A stretch of 64,000 bases of DNA from Amycolatopsis sacchari (GTDB taxonomy: Bacteria; Actinomycetota; Actinomycetes; Mycobacteriales; Pseudonocardiaceae), in the NCBI RefSeq assembly GCF_900114035.1, contig NZ_FORP01000001.1:124001-188000 (forward strand), given 5' to 3'. This document shows, piece after piece, positions 55,287 through 62,955 of the stretch. Every line of letters begins with the position of its first letter. The first letter of the stretch is position 1. Made by a program: the position numbers and the translations under genes. The notes under the pieces are model-generated. The model was not told where the DNA came from. It saw only the letters and a list, made by a program, of their open reading frames with translations, and did no database searches.

Positions 55287-56512
55287 AGGGCTTGCTCAAG
55301 GTCGCGCTGGGCGTGATGACCGCCATCGGCGGGTTCGTCGACATCGGCAACATCGTCACCAGCGGCGTCACCGGCGCGCGGTTCGGGATGACGCTCGCGT
55401 GGGCCGTCGTGCTCGGCACGCTGATCATGGTGCTCTACGGCGAGATGGCGGGCCGGGTCGCCGCGGTGGCGCAGCGGGCGGTGTTCGACGTCGTGCGGGA
55501 GCGGCTCGGGGTGCGGTTCGCGCTCGTCAACCTCGTGGCGAGCGCGCTGCTCGCCCTGCTCACGCTGGCCGCCGAGATCGGCGGCGTGGCGCTGGTGCTG
55601 CAGCTGGTCAGCGGCGTGCACTACCTGATCTGGGTGCCGGTCGTGGGGCTCGCGGTGTGGCTGGCGATCTGGCGCCTGCCCTTCTCGGTGCTGGAGACCG
55701 TGTTCGGGCTGCTCGGGCTGTGCCTGCTGGTGTTCGCGGCCGCGCTCGCGCTGCTGCCCGCGGACTGGCACCAGTTCGCCGAAGAGGTGTTCTCCCCGTC
55801 CGTGCCCGCCGGGGAGCCGCTGCCGACCTGGCTGTTCTACGGGATCTCGCTGATCGGCGCGTGCGTCGTGCCCTACCAGGTGGTGTTCTTCGCCTCCGGT
55901 GGCCGTGAGGAGAAGTGGACCGTGCGGGACATGCGCCGCGCCAGGGTCAACACGCTCGTCGGCTTCCCGCTCGGCGCGGTGCTCAGCCTGGCGATCATGG
56001 CGGCGATGGTGCCGGTGCTGCGGCCGGATTCGGTGGACGTGCACCACCTCGGGCAGGTCACGCTGCCCATCGCGCAGGCGCTCGGCGTCGCCGGGCTGCT
56101 GCTGACGTTCGTCGGGTTCTTCGCGTGCACGTTCGCGGCCGCCGCCGAGTCCGCGTTGTCGATCGGCTACAGCTTCGGGCAGTACTTCGGCTGGTCGTGG
56201 GGCAAGCGGCACCGCCCAGTCGACGCGCCGCGTTTCCACCTGGTGTGCCTGGCTTCGGTGATCGCGGCGACGGCGTTCGTGCTCACCACGATCGACCCGA
56301 TCACCGTGACGATCGTGTCCGTGGTGCTGGGCGGCGCGGCGATCCCGCTGACGTACCTGCCGCTGCTCGTGGTCGCCAACGACCGCGAGTACCTGGGCCG
56401 GTACGTGAACAAGCGCTGGCAGAACGCGCTCGCGATGCTCGCGTTGCTGGTGATGGTGGTCGTGTCGGTCGCGGCGCTGCCGTTGCTGATCGCGACGAAG
56501 GCGGGGCAGTGA
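55283..56512 (+). CDS. NRAMP-like metal transporter with altered metal-site motifs
   Basis: A 409-residue membrane protein with about eleven hydrophobic segments, similar in overall order to NRAMP/MntH. The metal-site motif of helix 1, DPGN in classical members, reads DIGN (GGFVDIGNIVTSGVTGARFG). The helix 6 motif MPH reads VPY (GACVVPYQVVFFASGG). These are the residues that select manganese and iron, so the substrate may differ (magnesium or another ion). The GTG start at 55283 overlaps the lipoprotein gene. Two PRC-barrel genes follow. Confidence 0.8.
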   Translation: MKGLLKVALGVMTAIGGFVDIGNIVTSGVTGARFGMTLAWAVVLGTLIMVLYGEMAGRVAAVAQRAVFDVVRERLGVRFALVNLVASALLALLTLAAEIGGVALVLQLVSGVHYLIWVPVVGLAVWLAIWRLPFSVLETVFGLLGLCLLVFAAALALLPADWHQFAEEVFSPSVPAGEPLPTWLFYGISLIGACVVPYQVVFFASGGREEKWTVRDMRRARVNTLVGFPLGAVLSLAIMAAMVPVLRPDSVDVHHLGQVTLPIAQALGVAGLLLTFVGFFACTFAAAAESALSIGYSFGQYFGWSWGKRHRPVDAPRFHLVCLASVIAATAFVLTTIDPITVTIVSVVLGGAAIPLTYLPLLVVANDREYLGRYVNKRWQNALAMLALLVMVVVSVAALPLLIATKAGQ

Positions 56513-56521
56513 GGAGGCGGG

Positions 56522-56893
56522 ATGGACGTCGTGACCGCGAACGACCTGCTGTGGGACCGGCAGATCTTCGACCGCGACGGCGTCGAGCTGGGCAAGGTGG
56601 ACGACCTGGAGCTGTCCGAGGACGACCCGCCGGTGGTGACGGCGCTGCTGTGCGGGCCGACGGCGCTCGGGCCGCGCATCGGGGACCGGATCGGCACGTG
56701 GTGGGCGGCGGTGGGACGGCGGCTCCGGCCGCGTGACGACCCCTACCCGGTGCGGATCCCGATGGACCTGGTCTGCCGGTTCGACCGCCGCGAGGTGCGG
56801 CTGCGGGTCCGCGCGGACGAGCTGCCCGCCGATCGGTTCCGGCAGTGGACGCGAAGGCACGTCGTCGAGCGGATCCCCGGGAGCAGGCGGTGA
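56522..56893 (+). CDS. PRC-barrel-like protein
   Basis: A 123-residue soluble protein. The first half, NDLLWDRQIFDRDGVELGKVDDLEL, has the PRC-barrel pattern (strand, RDGxxLGKVxDL). The second half has RIPMDLVCRFDRREVRLRV. PRC barrels occur in magnesium-transporter accessory proteins and RNA-binding RimM. It is the fourth gene of the NRAMP-like operon. Function unknown. Confidence 0.75.
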   Translation: MDVVTANDLLWDRQIFDRDGVELGKVDDLELSEDDPPVVTALLCGPTALGPRIGDRIGTWWAAVGRRLRPRDDPYPVRIPMDLVCRFDRREVRLRVRADELPADRFRQWTRRHVVERIPGSRR

Positions 56894-57222
56894 AGGGGGC
56901 GGAGCTGATCGGCCGCCGGGTGCTGGACCGGGACGGCACGAGCGTCGGCCACGTGCACGACCTCGTGTTCACGCAGCGGGGCCAGGACGCGCCGCGGTTC
57001 GAGCTGGTGGGGCTGGAGTGCGGCAAGGCCGGTCTCGGTGACCGGCTGGGCTACCTGCGGGGGTCGATGGCGGGGCCGTGGCCGCTGCCGGCCCTGTTCC
57101 GCTGGCTGGGCCGGCATTCGCTGTTCGTGGAGTGGGCGCAGGTGCGGGCACTGCACGAAGACCGCGTCGAGCTGGCCGTGTCCCGCGAGCAGCTGTGCCC
57201 GTTCCGGGAGGTCTCGCCCTGA
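56890..57222 (+). CDS. PRC-barrel-like protein
   Basis: A 110-residue protein with GAELIGRRVLDRDGTSVGHVHDLVF, a second PRC-barrel unit, and the end RALHEDRVELAVSREQL. It overlaps the preceding PRC gene by 4 bases (GTGA) and looks like a divergent duplicate of it. It is the last gene of the operon; a bidirectional terminator follows. Confidence 0.73.
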   Translation: MKGAELIGRRVLDRDGTSVGHVHDLVFTQRGQDAPRFELVGLECGKAGLGDRLGYLRGSMAGPWPLPALFRWLGRHSLFVEWAQVRALHEDRVELAVSREQLCPFREVSP

Positions 57223-57231
57223 CGCGGAAAA

Positions 57232-57262
57232 GCCGGGCCCCGGACGTGGTCCAGGGCCCGGC
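57232..57262. terminator. Bidirectional hairpin terminator
   Basis: GCCGGGCCC (57232-57240) and GGGCCCGGC (57254-57262) are perfect 9-base arms with a 13-base loop. AAAA precedes the left arm and CCGGCTTTAC follows the right one. It lies between the convergent PRC-barrel and hsp20 genes. Confidence 0.7.
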
Positions 57263-57274
57263 GGGAATCCGGCT

Positions 57275-57718
57275 TTACTTCGCGGTGATCTCGATGCGGC
57301 GGGGCCGCTCCGGGTCGCTCTTGGGCACGCGCACGGTCAGCACGCCGTCCTCGAGCGAAGCCTCGATCGCGTCACCGTCGACGCCACGCGGCAGCAGCAC
57401 GCGGTAGGAGAACCGGCCCGTGCGCCGCGTCCGGCGGCGGAACACGCCCTCCCGCTCCTGCTCCTTCAGCTCGCCCGTGATCGCGAGCCGGTTGCCGGTC
57501 AGGTCGACCGTGATGTCCTCGCGCTTGACCCCGGGCAGCTCGACCTCGAACACGTACTGCGTGTCCGTCTCGCTCACGTCGGCGCTCGGGGACCACGGCC
57601 GGGGCGCCTCGTCGAGCCGCCCGGCCAGCGTGTCGAACCAGCGGTTCAGGTCACCGAACTCGCGGAACGGGTCCCACCGGCTCAGGGTTTCGCGGGATCG
57701 CATGGCAGGCAGCGCCAT
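57275..57718 (-). CDS. Hsp20 / alpha-crystallin small heat-shock protein
   Basis: A 147-residue chaperone: N-terminal arm RWDPFREFGDLNRWFDT, alpha-crystallin domain (VFEVELPGVKREDITVDLTGN) and the C-terminal GVLTVRVPKSD...RRIEI. It holds unfolded proteins in the cytoplasm. ATG 57718 is preceded by AGGAGGTGA, a near-ideal ribosome site, which decides it over the in-frame start further up. Its upstream region carries a HAIR-like dyad (57803-57825), suggesting HspR control. It may also belong to the dormancy regulon, though no DosR box was found near it. Confidence 0.93.
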   Translation of the reverse strand: MALPAMRSRETLSRWDPFREFGDLNRWFDTLAGRLDEAPRPWSPSADVSETDTQYVFEVELPGVKREDITVDLTGNRLAITGELKEQEREGVFRRRTRRTGRFSYRVLLPRGVDGDAIEASLEDGVLTVRVPKSDPERPRRIEITAK

Positions 57719-57802
57719 GACGCTCACCTCCTGGGAACTTCTCCGGCCCGCCCCTCGGGCCGTCACCCCTTACTACGAAGTTGAGCCGGGTTTTGTTCCC
57801 AA

Positions 57803-57825
57803 AGTTGAGCCGGTTCCGCTCAACT
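57803..57825. promoter_or_regulatory. HAIR-like HspR operator before hsp20
   Basis: AGTTGAGC and GCTCAACT (8-base perfect arms) are separated by 7 bases, matching the HspR-associated inverted repeat CTTGAGT-N7-ACTCAAG in layout, with one altered base per core. A third half-site, AGTTGAGC, lies at 57779-57786. A possible -10 TAGTAA on the minus strand follows at about 57770. The operator is 85 bases upstream of hsp20. Confidence 0.6.
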
Positions 57826-58184
57826 CAGAGCTCCTCGTCGTCCTCGTCCTTGGGCTCGATCGTGAACGCCGAGGACAGCCCGGTGAGGTCGAGGATCCGC
57901 CGGGCGTAGCGGTTGACGTTCGCCAGCGTGATCTCGCTGTCCTGCTCCTCGGCGAGCGCCCGCGCGCGCACCAGCGCGCTGATGCAGGCGGAGTCGAAGA
58001 ACGAGAGGTCCTCGAAGTCGACCACGAGCCGGGCGACGCCCTTGCCGAGCAGGTCCGTGACCGCGCGGTCGAGCTGCTCGACGGCGGTGTGGTCTATCTC
58101 TCCGAAGAGCTTGATCCGGCCGACGTCGCCGGAGTGTTCTGCCTTGACGGGTGCGCTGGTGTGGATGACCTCGTCCCTTCCCAC
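57825..58184 (-). CDS. STAS-domain anti-sigma-factor antagonist
   Basis: A 119-residue SpoIIAA/RsbV-like protein. The phosphorylatable serine is in FFDSACISALV, after VARLVVDFEDL. It would release a sigma factor by binding an anti-sigma kinase when dephosphorylated. GTG 58184 is the likely start. It is divergent from the stressosome operon across 130 bases that contain the dyad at 58246-58261. The acidic tail KDEDDEEL is unusual. Confidence 0.85.
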   Translation of the reverse strand: MGRDEVIHTSAPVKAEHSGDVGRIKLFGEIDHTAVEQLDRAVTDLLGKGVARLVVDFEDLSFFDSACISALVRARALAEEQDSEITLANVNRYARRILDLTGLSSAFTIEPKDEDDEEL

Positions 58185-58245
58185 GTGTGGTGCCTTTCTC
58201 TCCGGCCCGGCCCCCGGTTTGTCGTCGGGCGCCAGGTGTCCTAGC

Positions 58246-58261
58246 TTTGCCGCCAGGCAAA
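58246..58261. promoter_or_regulatory. Inverted repeat between STAS gene and stressosome operon
   Basis: TTTGCC-GCCA-GGCAAA is a perfect 6-base inverted repeat in the middle of the divergent region, 54 bases before the rsbR start. It may be an operator; the binding protein is unknown. Confidence 0.4.
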
Positions 58262-58314
58262 CCCATTCTCGGCGGACCGCCCCCGGTTCGCAGTGCGCGA
58301 AGCTATGAGGAGCG

Positions 58315-59184
58315 ATGACGACCACCTCGGGACCGGAAACCCCCACCATTGTCAGTGACTTCCTCGACCGGCGCAGGGAGACGATCGTCGCCGAGTGGTC
58401 CGGTGCCCCGTTCTTCCAGACCGTGGGCCTGGACCGCGAGCAGGCCGCGCTGGACGGCGCCGAGGTGCTCGACGGGGTGCGCCGCGCGGTCGCGGCCGGC
58501 GAGGTGAACAACCCGGCCGCGGAGGGCTTCGCCGGCATCCGCACGCTGCTGGAGGCGCTGGCCGTCCAGCAGGTGCACGACTCGTCGCTCGTCTCGCAGA
58601 CCGCCGCCCAGATGTCGAGCCTCAAGGAGCCGTTGCTGCGGCTGTGGGCCGAGGAGGACGTGCCCGGGGAACTCGTCGCGCCCGGTGCGGTGCTGCTGTC
58701 CGGCGCCGTCGACACGCTGGGGCTGATCCTGCTCGACGCGGCGCTGAGCGCGGGCCGCGACACCATCGCCAGCCAGCGCGAGCAGCTGGCCGAGCTGTCC
58801 ACGCCGGTGATCAAGCTGTGGGACGGTGTGCTGGCGATCCCGCTGATCGGCACGCTCGACAGCATGCGCAGCCAGACCGCGACGGAAAGCCTGCTGCAGG
58901 CCATCCTCGACCAGCAGGCGAAGGTCGCGATCCTGGACATCACCGGCGTACCGACGGTGGACACGATGGTCGCCCAGCACCTGCTCAAGACCGCGCTGGC
59001 GGCGCGGCTGATGGGTGCCGAGTGCGTGATCAGCGGCATCCGCCCGCAGATCGCCAACACCATGGTGCAGCTGGGCATCGACCTGGACGAGGTGGCCACG
59101 CGCGCCCGGCTCGCCGACGCCTTCAAGTACGCGCTGTCGCGGCTGGGCCTGACCGTCACCAGCACCGGAACCGGCGTGCTCTGA
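58315..59184 (+). CDS. rsbR: RsbR-type stressosome protein
   Basis: A 289-residue protein with an N-terminal helical (globin-like RsbR) sensor domain and a C-terminal STAS domain from about residue 165. The threonines usually phosphorylated by RsbT are in DITGVPTVDT and GIRPQIANTM. With RsbS and RsbT it would build the stressosome complex. ATG 58315 has a GAGGAG ribosome site. It is the first gene of a five-gene operon with overlapping starts. Confidence 0.88.
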   Translation: MTTTSGPETPTIVSDFLDRRRETIVAEWSGAPFFQTVGLDREQAALDGAEVLDGVRRAVAAGEVNNPAAEGFAGIRTLLEALAVQQVHDSSLVSQTAAQMSSLKEPLLRLWAEEDVPGELVAPGAVLLSGAVDTLGLILLDAALSAGRDTIASQREQLAELSTPVIKLWDGVLAIPLIGTLDSMRSQTATESLLQAILDQQAKVAILDITGVPTVDTMVAQHLLKTALAARLMGAECVISGIRPQIANTMVQLGIDLDEVATRARLADAFKYALSRLGLTVTSTGTGVL

Positions 59185-59546
59185 TGCCCGGGGTCCCCAT
59201 CGTCAAACTGGACGGCGTCCTGCTGGTGTCGATCCAGGACGAGCTGCTGGACTACTCGGTCGACGAGCTGCAGCAGCAGATCACCGAGCAGGTCGTGGCC
59301 CAGCAGGCGCGCGGGGTGCTCATCGACATCTCCGTGCTGGACGTGGTCGACTCGTTCCTGGCGCGGACCCTGCACGACATCGCGGCCGCGACGTCGCTGC
59401 TGGCGGCGAAGACCGTCGTGGTGGGCATGCGGCCGGCGGTGGCGATCACCCTGGTGGAGCTGGGTCTCGTGCTGTCCGGGCTGGAGACCGCCCTGTCGGT
59501 GGAGGAAGCGCTCGAACTGCTGAGTGACGGATCGGCCCGCCGGTGA
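59184..59546 (+). CDS. rsbS: RsbS-type STAS scaffold protein
   Basis: A 120-residue single STAS domain with the conserved serine in LDVVDSFLARTL. It forms the stressosome core with RsbR and sequesters RsbT. Its ATG overlaps the rsbR stop by one base (TGATG). Confidence 0.88.
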   Translation: MPGVPIVKLDGVLLVSIQDELLDYSVDELQQQITEQVVAQQARGVLIDISVLDVVDSFLARTLHDIAAATSLLAAKTVVVGMRPAVAITLVELGLVLSGLETALSVEEALELLSDGSARR

Positions 59547-59962
59547 GCGGAGCACCGGCCACGACCAGCGTGGCGATCACCAGCGAAACCGACATCGTGC
59601 ACGTCCGCCAGGCCGCTCGCGAGGCCGCGGTGTCCGCCGGTTTCAGCCTGGTGCAGCAGACGAAGCTGGTCACCGCCGCGAGCGAGCTGGCGCGCAACAC
59701 ACTGGTGTACGGGGGCGGGGGCCGGGCCGAGATCGTGGTGGAGGAAAACGCGCTCAGCGGCACCGTGCGGCTCACGTTCGTCGACTCCGGGCCCGGCATC
59801 CCCGACATCGACCTCGCACTGACCGACGGCTACACCACCGGTTCCGGGCTGGGCCTGGGGCTGGGCGGGGCGCGCAGGCTCGCGGACCGGTTCAGCATCG
59901 ACTCCGCACCCGGCAAGGGCACCCGCATCGAGCTGTCCATCACCGCGCGCAGGAAGCCGTGA
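59543..59962 (+). CDS. rsbT: RsbT-type serine kinase
   Basis: A 139-residue GHKL ATPase: ASELARNTLVYGGGG (N-box), VDSGPGIPD (G1) and GSGLGLGLGGARRLAD (G2). RsbT phosphorylates RsbS and RsbR and, when released, activates the RsbU phosphatase. The GTG at 59543 overlaps the rsbS stop by 4 bases. Confidence 0.88.
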   Translation: MSGAPATTSVAITSETDIVHVRQAAREAAVSAGFSLVQQTKLVTAASELARNTLVYGGGGRAEIVVEENALSGTVRLTFVDSGPGIPDIDLALTDGYTTGSGLGLGLGGARRLADRFSIDSAPGKGTRIELSITARRKP

Positions 59963-60948
59963 TCCGCACGGACCTCGTCGTCAGCGAGGACGGCCACGTC
60001 GGCAGGGCACGCAGGCTGGCGGCGGCGGTGGCCCAGCAGCAGGGGCTGCCGATGGCGCAGGTGCACCGGGTCGCGCTCGCCGCCACCGAGCTGGCGACGA
60101 ACCTGACCAAGCACGCCGGGCGCGGGGTGTTCAGCGTCGTGCCGGGCCCCGGTCAGCTCGACCTCCTCGCCGTCGACAAGGGCCCGGGCGTCGCGCGGAT
60201 GGAGACGAGCATGCGCGACGGCTACTCCACGACCGGCACGATGGGTGCCGGGCTGGGCTCGATCCGCCGTGCCGCCGACTTCTTCGACGCCTACTCCCTG
60301 CCGGGGCGCGGCACGGCGGTCCTCGCGCGGTGGCGGAACGGTGAGCCGCTGTCCGGGGTGCGCGTGGGGGCGGCCCGGCTGACCGCGGCGGGCGAAACGG
60401 CCTGCGGGGACATGTGGACGGCGGTGCCGAGCGGGGCCTCGGTCGCGGTCGCGCTGAGCGACGGCCTCGGGCACGGCGAGGCCGCGGCGAAGGCGAGTGG
60501 TGCCGCGATCGAGACCGTCGCGGCACACGCCTCGCTGGGCCCCGCCCGTATCCTGGACGCGATGCAGCAATCTCTGGCACGCACCCGGGGTGCGACCGTG
60601 GCGGTCGCTTCCGTGGCGCCCGCCTCGGGACGGCTGCGGTTCGCCGGGATCGGCAACATCGCGACCCGCCGGTATCCCGAACCGGGCGCGCCCGTGCAGC
60701 GGCTGCTGTCGCGGCCCGGCATAGTCGGTGTCGCCGGAACGAACCGGGCGGCCGATTCCACCGATTCGTGGTCCCCGCGCAGCTGGCTGGTGTTGCAGAC
60801 TGACGGGGTGTCCGACCGGTGGAGCGCCGACGACTGGCCGGGACTGCTGCGCCACGACCCGGCGATCGTCGCGGGCTGGATCCTGGGGCAGCACGGCCGC
60901 GGCCGGGACGACGCGTGCGTGGTCGCCGTCACCGGGGGAGGTGGCTGA
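59959..60948 (+). CDS. GHKL ATPase - PP2C/SpoIIE phosphatase fusion (RsbX-like)
   Basis: A 329-residue two-domain protein. Residues 1-130 resemble an RsbT/RsbW ATPase (ALAATELATNLTKHAG, DKGPGV, GAGLGSIRRAAD). Residues 145-325 resemble the RsbX/SpoIIE phosphatase (CGDMWTAVPSG, VALSDGLGHGEAA, LVLQTDGVSDRW, DDACVVAV). One polypeptide thus carries kinase-type and phosphatase-type domains. It would reset the stressosome. It overlaps rsbT by 4 bases. Confidence 0.85.
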   Translation: MIRTDLVVSEDGHVGRARRLAAAVAQQQGLPMAQVHRVALAATELATNLTKHAGRGVFSVVPGPGQLDLLAVDKGPGVARMETSMRDGYSTTGTMGAGLGSIRRAADFFDAYSLPGRGTAVLARWRNGEPLSGVRVGAARLTAAGETACGDMWTAVPSGASVAVALSDGLGHGEAAAKASGAAIETVAAHASLGPARILDAMQQSLARTRGATVAVASVAPASGRLRFAGIGNIATRRYPEPGAPVQRLLSRPGIVGVAGTNRAADSTDSWSPRSWLVLQTDGVSDRWSADDWPGLLRHDPAIVAGWILGQHGRGRDDACVVAVTGGGG

Positions 60949-62201
60949 TGGCCGACTGCCCCGAGAACCTCGTGCGTGAGCTGCGGGAGATCATCGAACG
61001 CCAGCAGCAGGAGCTCCAGATGCACCGCACCGAGCTGGAGCAGACGAACGCGGGGCTGCTCGCGCTGCACGCGGAGGTAGAGCGCCAGCGCCAGCGGTCG
61101 GCGTTCCTCGACGAGGTGAGCCGCACCGTGTCGGCGTCGCTGCGTGGCCGTGAGGTCGCCGAGGCGCTGGTGCAGCTGGTCCAGCGGGAGGGCGTCGCCA
61201 CGTCGGCGGCGGTGTGGATCCTCGACGACGACCGCCGCCTGCACCGCGAACCCGATCCGGGCGAGCCCGACCCCGAGGTTCGCCGCGTGGTCGCGACCCG
61301 CCGTCCGGTGACTGACGAGAAGCGCATGCTGGCGCCGTTGTCGGTGGGCCCGAACCTGCTCGGGGTGCTGGAGCTGTGCCGGGACGAGCCCGGGTTCGGC
61401 GAGGACGACATCCCGTTCGTCAGCGCCGTCGCGGCCCGGTCGGCGGTGGGCCTGCGCAACGCGGGGGAGTACGAACGCGAGCGGGAGCTGGCCGAGCGGC
61501 TGCAGCTGGCCATGCTGCCGACCCTGGACACCCCGCCCGACCTGCGGTTGTGTGCCCGGTACCTGCCCGCCGCGCGTGGCGTCAACGTCGGCGGTGACTG
61601 GTTCGACGCGTTCACCCGGCCCGACGGCACGATCGTGCTGACCGTCGGCGACGTCACCGGGCACGGGCTCGAAGCCGCGGTGATCATGGGAAAGCTGCAG
61701 AATGTCCTGCGGGCCTACGCCACGGAGGGCCACGGCCCCGCGGAGACGCTGCGGCTGACGCACGGCCTGCTGCGGGGCTGGCACAGTTCGCTGCTGGCCA
61801 CGGCGGTCGTGATCGACCTGGAACTGTCCACCGGGCGCATCCGCTGGGCGAACGCCGGGCACCTGCCGGTGTTCGTCGCGGGCACCGACGGCCGCGTGCG
61901 GGCGCTCGACGAGCCGAACGCGCCGCTGATGGGGGTGCCGTTCACGTTCGGCATCCAGGAGTACGAGGCGGGCCTCAAGCCGGGCGAGACGGTGCTGATG
62001 TACACCGACGGCCTGGTGGAGCGGCGGGCGCAGTCGATCGACACCGGGATGGAGCGGCTGGCGGACGTGTTCGCGTCGGCGGCCGGCGACCCGACCGACG
62101 AGGCGGGGGACCGGATCCTCGACGAGATGCTGGGCTCCGCCGAGCACGACGACGACGTGTGCCTGCTGCTGTGCCACTGGGCGGAGGACGACGCGGACTG
62201 A
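60948..62201 (+). CDS. GAF-domain SpoIIE/RsbU-type phosphatase
   Basis: A 417-residue protein: N-terminal coiled coil (residues 8-45), GAF domain (50-175) and PP2C/SpoIIE domain (VNVGGDWFDAF, VGDVTGHGLEAAVIMG, LLMYTDGLVE-like VLMYTDGLVERR, DDVCLLLC). It probably dephosphorylates the STAS antagonist at 57825, or a similar one, to release a sigma factor. It is the last gene of the stressosome operon; a terminator follows at 62223. Confidence 0.88.
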   Translation: MADCPENLVRELREIIERQQQELQMHRTELEQTNAGLLALHAEVERQRQRSAFLDEVSRTVSASLRGREVAEALVQLVQREGVATSAAVWILDDDRRLHREPDPGEPDPEVRRVVATRRPVTDEKRMLAPLSVGPNLLGVLELCRDEPGFGEDDIPFVSAVAARSAVGLRNAGEYERERELAERLQLAMLPTLDTPPDLRLCARYLPAARGVNVGGDWFDAFTRPDGTIVLTVGDVTGHGLEAAVIMGKLQNVLRAYATEGHGPAETLRLTHGLLRGWHSSLLATAVVIDLELSTGRIRWANAGHLPVFVAGTDGRVRALDEPNAPLMGVPFTFGIQEYEAGLKPGETVLMYTDGLVERRAQSIDTGMERLADVFASAAGDPTDEAGDRILDEMLGSAEHDDDVCLLLCHWAEDDAD

Positions 62202-62222
62202 GGGTCCGCCGGGTAAAAAGGA

Positions 62223-62259
62223 GCCCGCTCAACCGGCCTGGGGGTCACCGGGAGCGGGC
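62223..62259 (+). terminator. Rho-independent-type terminator of the stressosome operon
   Basis: GCCCGCTC (62223-62230) pairs with GAGCGGGC (62252-62259), with a 21-base loop, followed by GTTTCTCATATT. It lies 21 bases after the phosphatase stop codon. Confidence 0.7.
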
Positions 62260-62326
62260 GTTTCTCATATTAACACCCTGATTTCACCGGCGCCGCTCGA
62301 ACGGCGAAAATAGTCCGGCCGGGGGT

Positions 62327-62761
62327 TCAGGCCAGCTGGAACTCGGCCCAGACCCACTTGCCGTCACCGCCGCGGCGGTGGCCCCACGCGCTGCTGAGCG
62401 CCTGGATCAACGCGAGCCCGCGGCCCCGCACCGAGCGGGGGCCGGGCCGGTGGAGCACCGGGTCGCCGGGGTCGGAGTCGCGCACCTCGAGCAGCAGGCA
62501 GTCGCCGGTGAAGCGCATCCGCAGCGCGATGCCGCCGCTGCCGTGCTCGAAGGCGTTGGTCACCAGTTCCGACGCGGCGAGCACGATGTCGCACGCCTTG
62601 TCCTCCGGCACGTGCCACGACCGCAGCGCGTCGGCCACGAACGCCCGCGCCTCGCCGGGTGCCCTGGCCACCGGTGGCAGGTGGGTGCCGAGCCGGCGGA
62701 CCCGCGAAACGCCGGGCTGCGCGTCACGCTCGCCGGTCACTGTGCCTCCCGCACGGTACAT
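62327..62761 (-). CDS. Anti-sigma regulatory ATP-binding protein (HATPase_c_2)
   Basis: A 144-residue GHKL-type protein of the Streptomyces anti-sigma class: ASELVTNAFEHGSGG, EVRDSDPGDPV and RGRGLALIQALSSAWG, as separate boxes. It may bind a sigma factor or the STAS antagonist. ATG 62761 was chosen because GAGGAGG lies directly before it; an upstream in-frame start exists but has no such site. Confidence 0.85.
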   Translation of the reverse strand: MYRAGGTVTGERDAQPGVSRVRRLGTHLPPVARAPGEARAFVADALRSWHVPEDKACDIVLAASELVTNAFEHGSGGIALRMRFTGDCLLLEVRDSDPGDPVLHRPGPRSVRGRGLALIQALSSAWGHRRGGDGKWVWAEFQLA

Positions 62762-62816
62762 GTGCCTCCTCCTCGCCGGGGCAGTCACTCCGGGATACCT
62801 CCGTCGCCCGAATCGA

Positions 62817-62848
62817 ATCCGGTTCCCGGCCAGAACCTGCGGCGCGGG
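62817..62848. repeat. Dyad-containing repeat, copy 1
   Basis: The unit is ATCCGGTTCCCG, 4 variable bases, then GAACCTGCGGCGCGGG. The GGTTC/GAACC arms could form a hairpin. Copy 2 is at 62919-62950, 102 bases away. Confidence 0.6.
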
Positions 62849-62918
62849 GGTGCGGGGTCAGCAACGGCCGTGGGGAGTGGACGGAGGTGGGCCTCGGCTG
62901 AGCGCGAGCCGAGCAGCC

Positions 62919-62950
62919 ATCCGGTTCCCGATGGGAACCTGCGGCGCGGG
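62919..62950. repeat. Dyad-containing repeat, copy 2
   Basis: This copy repeats both conserved blocks of copy 1. Its dyad is perfect: GGTTCCC-GAT-GGGAACC. It ends 6 bases before the acetyltransferase stop codon, so it lies just downstream of that gene and upstream of the anti-sigma ATPase gene. Confidence 0.6.
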
Positions 62951-62955
62951 TTGCG

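Noticed and set aside
58221-58290. Sigma-B promoter for the stressosome operon.
   Set aside because: GTTT-like -35 sequences exist on both strands, but no GGGTA-type -10 stands at the right distance.
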